From positions 372,001 through 436,000 of the forward strand of contig NZ_JANHJR010000002.1 of assembly GCF_024495425.1 (NCBI RefSeq): a stretch of 64,000 nt of DNA. The letters are read 5' to 3'. Every line of letters starts with the position of its first letter. Within the stretch, counting starts at the first letter, position 1. The notes beneath the pieces are model-generated. The model saw only the letters and a program-made list of their open reading frames with translations, did not search any database and was not told the origin of the DNA. Shown in pieces: positions 51,335-59,277 of the stretch. Made by a program: the position numbers and the translations under genes. Origin of the DNA: Haloarchaeobius litoreus. Lineage in GTDB: Archaea; Halobacteriota; Halobacteria; Halobacteriales; Natrialbaceae.

Positions 51335-52150
51335 CTACCGCGAGTCGTCGCGCTCGCGCACCCACGCGTCGGCAGCGTACTTCGACTCGACCAGTTCTGC
51401 TGCAGCGTCGAGTTCATCGTCGGTCCAGGCTCCCTCGTCGGCACCCGCCCAGTCCGCAAGCGAGTCCTCCAGCGCGGCGACGAACGTCTCGCGATCGACG
51501 TCGGCCTGCTGGCGGATGCCGGTGACGCGCTCGCGGAACCGGTCCGGGGTCACGTCGTGGTCGGCGAACACGCCGAGGTGGCTGTCGGGCGCGAGGTCGA
51601 AGGAGATGGAGCCGTGCTGGATGACCGCGTCGCGCTGGCGGTACTGGGCGTTGCCCGAGAGCTTGCGCGGTTCGTCGTCGCCGTAGGCGAGCACGTCGTG
51701 GGCGGGGTGGATACCCCGCAGATAGCAGGCCGGCTGGTGGATGCGGGGGTACTCCGCGTCGGCGAAGTCGGCGTCGACGCCGACGGAACGGATGGCCTCG
51801 AGGACCGGCTCGCAGAGCAGCTCGTAGCAGTCCATGAGCGAGCCCGGCAGCTCGTCGGCGGGCGCGATGATGCTGTAGGAGACGTCGGCGTGGCTGTCGT
51901 GGTAGATGCCGCCGCCACCGGTCTGGCGGCGGGTCACGTCGATACCTTCGCGCTCGCAGAACTCCCAGTCGACGCTCTCTGCGGCCTGCTGGTAGCCCAT
52001 CGAGAGGCAGCTCGGCTCCCACTGGTAGACGCGGAGGGTGCGGACGCCGTCGGTCGTGGCCGACGCCGCCGCGACCTCGTCCAGCGCCATGTTCGTCGGG
52101 CCGTCGCGTGACTCCTCGCGAATCAGTCGCCACTCCCTGTCCGCAGGCAT
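51335..52150 (-). CDS. lplA: Lipoate-protein ligase A family protein
   Basis: A 271-residue protein of the LplA/BPL fold that attaches lipoate to E2 and GcvH domains. Family motifs are TNMALDEVAA, CLSMGYQQ, VTRRQTGGGGIYHD (the RRxxGGG substrate loop) and KLSGNAQYRQRDAVIQHGSI with the catalytic lysine. LplA in Archaea may need a separate C-terminal partner (LplB), not present here. An E1-alpha gene 10 kb away hints at the 2-oxoacid dehydrogenase complexes it serves. Confidence 0.88.
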   Translation of the reverse strand: MPADREWRLIREESRDGPTNMALDEVAAASATTDGVRTLRVYQWEPSCLSMGYQQAAESVDWEFCEREGIDVTRRQTGGGGIYHDSHADVSYSIIAPADELPGSLMDCYELLCEPVLEAIRSVGVDADFADAEYPRIHQPACYLRGIHPAHDVLAYGDDEPRKLSGNAQYRQRDAVIQHGSISFDLAPDSHLGVFADHDVTPDRFRERVTGIRQQADVDRETFVAALEDSLADWAGADEGAWTDDELDAAAELVESKYAADAWVRERDDSR

Positions 52151-52209
52151 ACCTGCGGGTTCGTGGGGTCAGGGGAAAGGCGTTGCGTGACGCCCCCCGC
52201 GACCGGGCG

Positions 52210-52413
52210 CTAGCCGGCGTCGGTGTCGGGTGCCTCGACCGCCTCGTCCAACCCGTCGTCACGTGCGGTCTGCTCGACGTACGACTCGATCTCGTCGTCG
52301 ACCTCGCGCTCCGCCTCGGCAGCACTCTCGTCCTGCTCGTCGACGAACTCCGTCTCGCCGGTCACCTTCTGGAACAGTGCGCTGTAATCCGAACCTGACT
52401 GTGTCTTGGACAT
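52210..52413 (-). CDS. Small acidic helical protein
   Basis: A 67-residue strongly acidic, probably disordered or helical protein (MSKTQSGSDYSALFQKVTGE, then EREVDDEIESYVEQTARDDG). No cysteines or membrane segment. The ATG at 52411-52413 is the start; longer frames run into non-coding sequence. Family not recognised. Confidence 0.5.
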   Translation of the reverse strand: MSKTQSGSDYSALFQKVTGETEFVDEQDESAAEAEREVDDEIESYVEQTARDDGLDEAVEAPDTDAG

Positions 52414-52537
52414 CGGTGGTTCCTCCGTACCCTCCAGTTCGGGTGGACCGGCTTGGCTGTCCGGCCTACCTGGTTTGGCCCGCGCTGGACACCTTGCTCC
52501 CCAAAGGTGTTTCACGCTGCCAGCCCCAGCGAGAGGC

Positions 52538-53290
52538 ATGCGCTGGGTGCCGACGTTCCGGGGCGTCATCGACCGACGCATCCTCGTCAACTTCGCCATC
52601 GAGCCGCAGGTGCTCGACCCGGTGCTCCCCGACCGCTTCCGTCCCCGGACCGTCGACGGCCCGGCGGGCGAGCGTGCCATCGGTGGTATCTGCTGCATCC
52701 GCCTGACAGCGATGCGGCCGCGTGGCCTCCCGGCCGCCGTCGGTGTCACCTCCGAGAACGCGGCCCACCGCATCGGGGTCGAGTGGGAGGGCGACGACGG
52801 CGAGACGCGCTCGGGCGTGTACGTCCCCCGGCGGGACACCTCCTCGCGCCTCAACAGCGTCTTCGGCTCCCGGAGCTTCGGCCGGCACTACCACGCCGAC
52901 TTCGCGGTCACCGAGGACGCCGACCGCTACCGGCTCCACATGCGGAACGACGACCACGACGTGACCGTCGAAGTCGACGCCATGGAGACGGACGGACTGC
53001 CCGACGGCAGCGTCTTCCCCGACGTGGGGGCGGCCTCCGCGTACCACGAGTGCGGTGCGGTCGGCTACTGTCCGACCCCGACCGGCGACCGGCTCGCGGG
53101 CGTCGAACTCGCCACCGACGAGTGGCACGTCGAGCCGCTCTCGGTCGAGTCGGTGCGCGCGAGCTTCTTCGAGCAGTTCCCAGAGGACGCCGTCACGTTC
53201 GACAACGCGCTGCTGATGTGCGACATCGGCCACGAGTGGCAGCCGCGGCGGTCGTTCACGGTCGAGCGGCCGACCCGCCCGGGCCGGTGA
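52538..53290 (+). CDS. DUF2071 family protein
   Basis: A 250-residue protein of the DUF2071/YqjF group. MRWVPTFRGVIDRRILVNFAIEPQVLDPVLPDRFRPR matches its N-terminal helix-strand pattern (each part under 20 residues repeats the family order), and the following strands are typical. The group has acetoacetate-decarboxylase-like folds, with unknown activity. The ATG at 52538 follows a GAGAGG ribosome site. Confidence 0.72.
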   Translation: MRWVPTFRGVIDRRILVNFAIEPQVLDPVLPDRFRPRTVDGPAGERAIGGICCIRLTAMRPRGLPAAVGVTSENAAHRIGVEWEGDDGETRSGVYVPRRDTSSRLNSVFGSRSFGRHYHADFAVTEDADRYRLHMRNDDHDVTVEVDAMETDGLPDGSVFPDVGAASAYHECGAVGYCPTPTGDRLAGVELATDEWHVEPLSVESVRASFFEQFPEDAVTFDNALLMCDIGHEWQPRRSFTVERPTRPGR

Positions 53291-53550
53291 TGCGCGGTCT
53301 CGTCGAGTTTCACGTTGACTGAGTAGGTGAGTGGACGGCCTGGTCCCGCTCGCCTCGCTCAGGGGGGATTTTGGGAGGGATTCGCGTTCCCCGGTCGTCG
53401 CGAGTGCGGAAACTCGCTCGATTGGTCGGTACCGACCCGTCGAGCGGCTGGTTTCGGCCAGTCCACGATTTCATATCGCGCTATAGAGTTTACTTCCCGT
53501 GCAGACGGGGACACATCGGGCTTTTACCTCCCCACCGGTTACGGGTCGCC

Positions 53551-54459
53551 ATGGTACAGAACGTCGCCCCGCTCGTCGCCGAGCTGGAGCCCGAGGACTT
53601 CCACCTGCTCTCGGGCGTCGAGCAGGGGATGCGCTTCTCCGAGTGGGTCCAGCGCTCGAAGATCCCGAAGTTCTCGCGACTCACCGCCGAGGAGGTCGAC
53701 TACCGACTCGACCGGTGTCTCGACAGGGGCCTGCTGGAACGGAAGACCATCCAGTACGAGGGCTACAAGCTGCAGTTCGAGGGGTACGACGCGCTCGCGC
53801 TGCACACGTTCGCGGAGCGGGACACCGTCACCGGCTTCGGCTCCTCGCTGGGCGTCGGGAAGGAGTCCGACGTGTACGAGGTGCAGTCCTACCGGCCGAT
53901 GGCCCTGAAGTACCACCGGGAGGGGTTCACCAACTTCCGGCAGGTGATGAAAGAGCGCGACTACACCTCCGACCGCGAGCACGTCTCCTGGCTCTACACC
54001 GCACGCAAGGCCGCCGAGCGCGAGTACGAGCGGCTCGAGGAGCTCTACCCCGACGTGTCCGTCCCCCAACCCATCGACCAGAACCGCCACGCAATCGTGA
54101 TGGAGAAGATGGAGGGCGTCGAGCTCTCCCGGGCGAAGCTCGACGATGCACAGGTCGTGGGCGTGCTCGACCTGGTGCTCGCGGAGATGGCGGAGGCCTA
54201 CCGGGAGGGGTTCGTCCACGCCGACATGAGCGAGTACAACGTCTTCGTCGACGAGAGCGGTGTGACGGTGTTCGACTGGCCACAGGCGGTCGAGAGCGAC
54301 CACGAGAACGCTGCCGAGTTCCTCGCGCGCGACGTGCGGAACATCGTCGGCTACTTCGCACGCAAGTACCCGGCCCAGGTTCCCGAAGTCGACGAAGCGG
54401 CGGTCGTCGAGAGCATCGAGACGGGCGAGTTCGAGTCGGTGCGGGAGCATAGCGACTGA
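53551..54459 (+). CDS. rio2: Rio2 serine/threonine protein kinase
   Basis: A 302-residue atypical kinase involved in small-subunit ribosome maturation. An N-terminal winged helix (1-85: LSGVEQGMRFSEWV, KFSRLTAEEVDYRLDRCLDRGLL) is followed by the RIO kinase domain with LGVGKESDVYEV (flexible P-loop), the lysine in PMALKYHREG, HADMSEYNVF (catalytic loop) and VFDWPQAV (metal-binding loop). The winged helix distinguishes Rio2 from Rio1. ATG 53551 starts MVQNVAPLVAEL. Confidence 0.9.
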   Translation: MVQNVAPLVAELEPEDFHLLSGVEQGMRFSEWVQRSKIPKFSRLTAEEVDYRLDRCLDRGLLERKTIQYEGYKLQFEGYDALALHTFAERDTVTGFGSSLGVGKESDVYEVQSYRPMALKYHREGFTNFRQVMKERDYTSDREHVSWLYTARKAAEREYERLEELYPDVSVPQPIDQNRHAIVMEKMEGVELSRAKLDDAQVVGVLDLVLAEMAEAYREGFVHADMSEYNVFVDESGVTVFDWPQAVESDHENAAEFLARDVRNIVGYFARKYPAQVPEVDEAAVVESIETGEFESVREHSD

Positions 54460-54731
54460 GTCGGTCGGTTTTCCGATGTCGGTCTCGGTTTCGGGGCTCC
54501 CTCCGTCCACCTTGTGATAAACTTCATTCTACGATACCAATCCGATGCGCTCGTTTCGGGCCCGGCGCCCTGCCATCGCTCCGGTTGACATCCCCCGCGT
54601 CGTGGTCGGTATTCCGTGCAGACCGCCCGACGAGCCGCCGGATGGGAGGCAGTATAAATAACTTCCCTCGGCTTTCCGACCCGGTGGGAGGACGGTCCGG
54701 TATTATACCACTGCCACCTGTTCGGAGTGGT

Positions 54732-55107
54732 ATGACAGGACGAAACGACGCCGACGGCCACAGCCGGCGGGAGCCGCTCACCGCCAGCGCTGGGGCGCTG
54801 GCGACGGCCGTCACCGCGTCGCTGTCGGGCTGTACCGCGGCGATGCCCCCGCTCGGACAGGAGATCCGTTACGGGCGGGTCGAGGTTCCCCCGGCCGGTG
54901 ACCCCGTCTACCGCCGCTGGGTCCCTCCTGTCGACGAGAGTGCCGACAGGAACAGCCCGCTCTGGGACGACCTCATGGTCACGACACCCCGACAGACCGG
55001 GAGCGACTCGGTCGACCGGGCCCACGTGGGGCGCGGCTTCCTCAAGTCGAGCATGGACTACTTCGGCATCGGCTACGACAACTACGTTCCGCGCACTCGG
55101 TCGGTAA
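54732..55107 (+). pseudogene. Broken lipoprotein gene
   Basis: From the ATG at 54732 the frame encodes a leader ending in ASLSGC (a lipobox), then PVYRRWVPPVDES and SSMDYFGIGYDNY. Codon use is normal to about 55080, then turns atypical. The frame stays open to 55355 only because it runs out of phase over a clearly coding frame (55120-55308). In the +1 phase, the sequence after GYDN ends at TAA 55105-55107, 12 bp before that next gene. A one-base shift near 55083-55090 would explain this. The family is not identified; truncation of a longer lipoprotein is also possible. Confidence 0.45.
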
Positions 55108-55119
55108 GACAACCGGCCG

Positions 55120-55308
55120 ATGTGGTACCTCTCCGTGGGGCTCATCGTCCTGACCGCGGTCACCTACAGCGTCGCGTTCGTCGGGACCGTCCTGCTGCAG
55201 GGGTGCGTGCTCCCGCTGCCGTACCAGGACTACTTCAGACTCGGGGTCCGGGTGCTCCAGCTGGCCGGCCTCACCTGCATCGCGTACTCCCTCCACATCC
55301 GCGAGTGA
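55120..55308 (+). CDS. Small two-helix membrane protein
   Basis: A 62-residue protein with helices at about 3-24 (YLSVGLIVLTAVTYSVAF) and 42-58 (GVRVLQLAGLTCIAYSL). The codons are strongly GC-ending, unlike the overlapping frame. It starts 12 bp after the stop of the broken lipoprotein gene and is probably cotranscribed with it. Function unknown. Confidence 0.55.
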   Translation: MWYLSVGLIVLTAVTYSVAFVGTVLLQGCVLPLPYQDYFRLGVRVLQLAGLTCIAYSLHIRE

Positions 55309-55348
55309 CGACGAGGATACCTCGGGGGAATAAATCCTCGCGGACAAA

Positions 55349-55365
55349 TTACTAAGAATTGGTAA
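55349..55365. promoter_or_regulatory. Imperfect palindrome before the cystathionine enzyme gene
   Basis: TTACTAAGAATTGGTAA lies 34 bp upstream of the ATG at 55399 and just before TAAGTTATTAG, a possible TATA box. It matches 13 of 17 positions of the perfect palindrome at 56740-56756. Confidence 0.45.
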
Positions 55366-55398
55366 GTTATTAGCCCGACCGTCTCGTTTTCGTGAAGC

Positions 55399-56634
55399 AT
55401 GGACGACGAACGGTCATCGAAGCGGTTCGAGACGCTCGCAGTCGCACACGGCGAGGAGGCGACGCCCGGCGCGCCGAACGTCGGGGACGTGGTCTCGCCG
55501 ATCCACCTCTCCTCGACGTTCGCGCTCCCGGGGCTGGACACGGAGATGAGCCTCGAGGACGTGGACCCGTCGAAGGGCGAGTTCCTCTACTCCCGGCTCT
55601 CGAACCCGACCCGGCACGCGCTCGAGGAGCGCCTCGCGGCGCTCGAGGGCGGCGAGCACGCCTACGCGTTCTCCTCGGGCACCGCGGCCATCTTCACGAG
55701 CGTCCTCGCGGTCGTCGAGCCTGGCGACCACGTCGTCGCGTTCGACGACCTCTACGCCGGCACCCGCCGGATGTTCGAGAACGTGTTCCGCGACCGGCTC
55801 GCCGTCGACGTCTCCTTCGTCGACGCGACCGACACCGAGAACGTCGCGGACGCGATGACCGACGAGACCGCCCTCGTCTGGATGGAGACGCCGACGAACC
55901 CCAGGATGAAGCTCTGTGACCTCGCGGCCATCGCCGAGCTCGCGGACGCCCACGACGCCGTCTTCGGCGTCGACAACACGTTCATGAGCCCGTACTTCCA
56001 GACGCCGCTCGAACTCGGCGCGGACGTGGTCGCGCACTCGACGACGAAGTTCATCAACGGACACTCCGACTCCATCGGCGGCGCGGTCGTCACGAACGAC
56101 GACGCCATCGCCGACGAGGTCGTCTTCCTCCAGCAGGTCGGCATCGGCGACATGCTCTCGCCGTTCGACAGCTACCTCGTCCTCCGCGGGACGAAGACGC
56201 TCCCGATGCGGATGCGCCAGCACGAGGCCAACGCCACCGCTATCGCCGAGTACCTCGACGACCACGAGCTCGTCGAGTCGGTGTACTATCCGGGGCTCCC
56301 GAGCCACCCGCAGCACGAGCTCGCGAGCGAGCAGATGACGGGCTACGGTGGGGTCCTCAGCTTCGAGCTGGTCGGCGGCCTCGAGGACGCGAAGGCGTTC
56401 CTCGAACACCTCGAGACGTTCACGCTCGCCGTCTCACTCGGCGGCGTCGAGTCGCTCGTCGAACTCCCGGCCGCGATGACCCACGAACCGGTCCCGCGCG
56501 AGGAGCGCGAGGCACTCGGCATCACCGACACGCTCGTCCGCGTCTCCGTCGGCGTCGAGCACGTCGAGGACCTCGTCGCCGATCTCGAACGCGGCTTTGC
56601 GGTGCTCGAGGAGCGTATCGCGACGCCGACGTGA
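55399..56634 (+). CDS. metB: Cystathionine gamma-synthase/lyase family PLP enzyme
   Basis: A 411-residue Cys/Met metabolism PLP enzyme. The PLP lysine is K217 in HSTTKFINGHSD. YSRLSNPTRHALEERLAALEGG lines the active site, and AFSSGTAAI and METPTNP are family motifs. The family contains cystathionine gamma-synthase (MetB), gamma-lyase (MetC/MGL-like) and O-acetylhomoserine sulfhydrylases; I cannot decide among them. ATG 55399 fits a short leader from the promoter at 55363-55373. Confidence 0.82.
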   Translation: MDDERSSKRFETLAVAHGEEATPGAPNVGDVVSPIHLSSTFALPGLDTEMSLEDVDPSKGEFLYSRLSNPTRHALEERLAALEGGEHAYAFSSGTAAIFTSVLAVVEPGDHVVAFDDLYAGTRRMFENVFRDRLAVDVSFVDATDTENVADAMTDETALVWMETPTNPRMKLCDLAAIAELADAHDAVFGVDNTFMSPYFQTPLELGADVVAHSTTKFINGHSDSIGGAVVTNDDAIADEVVFLQQVGIGDMLSPFDSYLVLRGTKTLPMRMRQHEANATAIAEYLDDHELVESVYYPGLPSHPQHELASEQMTGYGGVLSFELVGGLEDAKAFLEHLETFTLAVSLGGVESLVELPAAMTHEPVPREEREALGITDTLVRVSVGVEHVEDLVADLERGFAVLEERIATPT

Positions 56635-56739
56635 CGCTATCGGCATTCTGTTAACCAGTGTGGACGATTCGCTTTATTGAGGGGATCTCTTTGCCCGACA
56701 ACTGTGGCCTATGCAGACCACTGTTGTCACGCGTCGAAT

Positions 56740-56756
56740 TTACTAAATTTTAGTAA
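56740..56756 (+). promoter_or_regulatory. 17-bp palindrome before the halocin-like locus
   Basis: TTACTAAATTTTAGTAA is palindromic except for its centre. It sits 7 bp upstream of the TATA box at 56763-56773, the place where regulators block or recruit the transcription machinery. A related copy precedes the cystathionine enzyme gene at 55349-55365. Confidence 0.55.
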
Positions 56757-56762
56757 TATCGG

Positions 56763-56773
56763 AATAAATATAT
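56763..56773 (+). promoter_or_regulatory. TATA box of the halocin-like locus
   Basis: AATAAATATAT lies about 25-30 bp before the ATG at 56798, the distance expected for a leaderless haloarchaeal transcript. This supports 56798, not the GTG at 56789, as the start. Confidence 0.55.
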
Positions 56774-56797
56774 GGTGGTGTTCGGATTGTGTATCGG

Positions 56798-57685
56798 ATG
56801 GTAAAAGACATCCCCGATGGCACTTCTCGAAGAAAATTACTATCAAGGATTGTCGTTGGTACCGCAGCGCTTGCCGGCCTTCCGGCACTGAGTGCCGCCT
56901 CCGACGAGGAACGCGAACGTGCGACCAGTGCCGACTCGTCGAGGCGGCTCCTCGATGAACTCAACAACCCCCGAATCCTCCGAGCGTCCCGCAAGGAGGT
57001 CGAGATGGGTGAGGACCTGACCCTCACGTCAACGATCGTCCACACCGTGGTCGGCGACCTGATATACGCGGAAATCGGCGACGAGCACAAAGGAATCCAG
57101 TTCCACCTGCAGTCGCGTGGCAGTCGAGCGGCGAGCAGTCACTCGATTCCGACGCGTTACGAGGGTGTACCCGAAGGCGGGAAGGGTATTCTCCTCGTCG
57201 ATACGGCGAACACGATGGACGAGGTCGGGTACCTACGGGATGTCTCCACCGAAGAGACCGCCCGTCTGGAATCGGTCGTCGGGGTTGACGCGACACGCAT
57301 CATGTACAATTCGACGGTGGGGCGACACGGCGGATACGAGGTGCACACCTCGGTCGAGGGTCGCGTCGGTCACCACGGTGACGCCGGTCCCACCCCGATC
57401 GACAGCGACAGAGAAGCGTACCTCGTCCCGACGGACGAGCGAGGCGACCTGCTCGAGGCGGACGTCGAACACGTCGCGGAGCCCGACGCTGTTCGGGCGC
57501 AGGGCGAGTGCCGAACCTGGGTGAACGCCTGTCTCTCATCGATTGTTACGTGTTCCGGCTGTCTGATGGCGTGTGCGTCCGTCGGCGTCGGCGCGCTCCC
57601 GATGGCACTGGCCTGTATCGCCTGCAACATGGGCTGCCATGCTGCACTTCCGACCACCTGTGGACTGGCAGTCCAGAACTGCTAA
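56798..57685 (+). CDS. Halocin C8-like precursor A (Tat leader, middle domain, ten-cysteine peptide)
   Basis: A 295-residue precursor. The leader SRRKLLSRIVVGTAALAG (residues 10-27) is a twin-arginine signal. Residues about 40-235 are a soluble middle domain (VGYLRDVSTEETARLESVVG) similar to that of the next gene. Residues 238-295 hold ten cysteines in a hydrophobic, glycine-rich peptide, ending in cysteine as halocin C8 does: CSGCLMACASVGVG and ACIACNMGC. In halocin C8 the middle part becomes the immunity protein HalI and the end the antimicrobial peptide. The same cleavage is inferred here. Sixteen base pairs separate it from precursor B. The promoter and flanks are unusually AT-rich. Confidence 0.75.
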   Translation: MVKDIPDGTSRRKLLSRIVVGTAALAGLPALSAASDEERERATSADSSRRLLDELNNPRILRASRKEVEMGEDLTLTSTIVHTVVGDLIYAEIGDEHKGIQFHLQSRGSRAASSHSIPTRYEGVPEGGKGILLVDTANTMDEVGYLRDVSTEETARLESVVGVDATRIMYNSTVGRHGGYEVHTSVEGRVGHHGDAGPTPIDSDREAYLVPTDERGDLLEADVEHVAEPDAVRAQGECRTWVNACLSSIVTCSGCLMACASVGVGALPMALACIACNMGCHAALPTTCGLAVQNC

Positions 57686-57701
57686 CCAGAGGAGACAAAC
57701 G

Positions 57702-58529
57702 ATGACGAAACAACATTCGTTCGACAGACGTAACGTACTCAAATCCATCGCAGGCGCGGCGACCGGTGCCGTCGGCGTCGGTCTGGCGGGAACTGCCGGC
57801 GCACGGAGCAGCATCGCGCCGGGTGAACGAGGTATCCTCGAACTCCGGAAGGTGCAGCGCGTCTATGAGGCCGCCGGTCGCCCTGCGGTTCGTCGCGGCG
57901 AGGAGTTCGTCGGGGCGGTCGGGAGCCACGATCTGACATCGTACACGTTCGAGACAGCCCTCGGAACGCTCCGGTACATCGAGTTCCGCTCTTACGAGGT
58001 CGCACAGTTCATGTTCGGTGACGACCTGCGCCGAAGCGAGCTCCCGCGGCAGTACGCGCTCGCCGCCGAGGTCGAGGACGCCTGCGTGATGAGCGACTTC
58101 GAAGGCGGTATCAACTACCTCCGATCGGCGACGGCGGAGGAGGAGCGCGGTCTCCAGCAGGCAACCGGGAAACGGGCGGACGAGACCACGATGTTCTACA
58201 GTTCGCGCCTCGAAGGCTACGGTGTGGTCACCCGCGACGAGGATCACCCGGAGAATTTCGTCGTGGACCCGACTGACGGTGTCGGCACGACGGCGAGCCG
58301 TACGCTCGCTGATGGTTCAGTCCGAACGGTCACACCGATGGAGGAGTGCAACATCTCTGCGTGTGCTGCATGTGGCGTGTTCAGCATGGCTGTCGTAGGT
58401 TGTCTGGTCGCGTGCGCCTCCGCAGGCGTCGGCAACATCGCCGCCGCAGTCGGCTGCATCGCGTGCCTCGTCGCCGCAGGGGTCGGAGTTGGATACAACT
58501 GCTCCGAATGCCTCGACACGTGCGAATAA
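57702..58529 (+). CDS. Halocin C8-like precursor B (Tat leader, middle domain, ten-cysteine peptide)
   Basis: A 275-residue paralogue of precursor A. The leader FDRRNVLKSIAGAATGAVGV (residues 6-25) is a twin-arginine signal ending before an AGA cleavage region. The middle domain (about 40-210) shares YLR-x3-AEE-type and TTMFYSSRLEGYGVV elements with A. The C-terminal peptide (C216-C274) again has ten cysteines. A 22-residue core, CLVACASAGVG to GCIAC, has the same length and 14 of 22 identical residues as the core in A. The ATG at 57702 follows GAGGAG at an SD distance, so unlike gene A it is translated from an internal site of one transcript. Confidence 0.75.
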   Translation: MTKQHSFDRRNVLKSIAGAATGAVGVGLAGTAGARSSIAPGERGILELRKVQRVYEAAGRPAVRRGEEFVGAVGSHDLTSYTFETALGTLRYIEFRSYEVAQFMFGDDLRRSELPRQYALAAEVEDACVMSDFEGGINYLRSATAEEERGLQQATGKRADETTMFYSSRLEGYGVVTRDEDHPENFVVDPTDGVGTTASRTLADGSVRTVTPMEECNISACAACGVFSMAVVGCLVACASAGVGNIAAAVGCIACLVAAGVGVGYNCSECLDTCE

Positions 58530-58551
58530 CCCGGCGAAAACCTGTCTCACG

Positions 58552-58761
58552 ATGGAACCGAATACCAACGTCACGCTCGCTACACTGTCGGTCCTGCTGC
58601 TGACGATGAGCGCGTACTTCCTGTACGTCTGGTTCGGCGTTCAGGGTGGAGAGAGTCAGCTGACGAACACGGAAACGATCGTTTTACTGCTCCTGTCTGT
58701 GTTTAACGCGGTTATCGCAATCGGCTTCGGCGTCGAAGCGATCAGGCGGAGCCTGTCCTGA
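58552..58761 (+). CDS. Small membrane protein of the halocin-like locus (possible immunity factor)
   Basis: A 69-residue protein with two membrane helices, at about 8-29 (LATLSVLLLTMSAYFLYVW) and 42-63 (TIVLLLLSVFNAVIAIGFG), and a basic C-terminus (EAIRRSLS). It starts 22 bp after precursor B, on the same strand. Small hydrophobic proteins next to bacteriocin genes are often immunity or export helpers; that role is inferred. No halocin-like cysteines. Confidence 0.6.
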   Translation: MEPNTNVTLATLSVLLLTMSAYFLYVWFGVQGGESQLTNTETIVLLLLSVFNAVIAIGFGVEAIRRSLS

Positions 58762-58863
58762 TGGACGACCGGGGATGTCGGAATCCTCCTTCGCAAGACC
58801 GATAGTTCCTCTCTCTGTCTGTCGCCGTGATAGACGATCGCATCCCCACCCGAGTCCAGTGCC

Positions 58864-59238
58864 ATGGAGACAGTCGCGGAGGTTCGGCTCTCACACGACG
58901 GGTTCGTCCTCGCGGAGACCATCGCGGCACACCCGAACCTGACGGTCCAGCTGACGGCGCAGGCACCGACGCCGGAGGGTGACTGGCTGCTGTTCCTGAC
59001 CGCGGCGGGCGACGACGCGGGACCGCTCCTGGAGGCGCTGCACGACGACCCGACGGTGACCGAGCCGTGCGCACTCAGCGAGACGCTGGACCACTGCGTC
59101 TACCGCGTCCGCATCGTCGACGGCATCCGCGTCTCCGGGGTCCTCGGCGACCCCGCCGACGAGCTCGACATCTCCCGTCGGGCGGCCTCCGAGCGGCTCC
59201 GGCGGGCCGTCGGCTCGCTGCTCGAAGAGACGTTCTGA
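58864..59238 (+). CDS. Bat-like HTH regulator with compact C-terminus
   Basis: A 124-residue haloarchaeal regulator of the Bat/HTH-10 type. An N-terminal sensing half (VRLSHDGFVLAETI...) precedes LDISRRAASERLRRAVGSLLEETF, the recognition-helix part of HTH-10. The segment usually before it (LTDRQREVLEAAYELGYYD-like) is missing or much shortened, so the domain is incomplete in sequence. It may therefore bind DNA weakly or only dimerise. It lies 39 bp before an MFS gene and may regulate it. Confidence 0.65.
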   Translation: METVAEVRLSHDGFVLAETIAAHPNLTVQLTAQAPTPEGDWLLFLTAAGDDAGPLLEALHDDPTVTEPCALSETLDHCVYRVRIVDGIRVSGVLGDPADELDISRRAASERLRRAVGSLLEETF

Positions 59239-59277
59239 ATCGAAACGGTTTCGGCGGCGACCTCCCGAGTCCAGTTC

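Noticed and set aside
55108-55355. C-terminal half of the lipoprotein frame
   Set aside because: Codon use is poor there and the +1 frame encodes a clear membrane protein with GC-ending codons.
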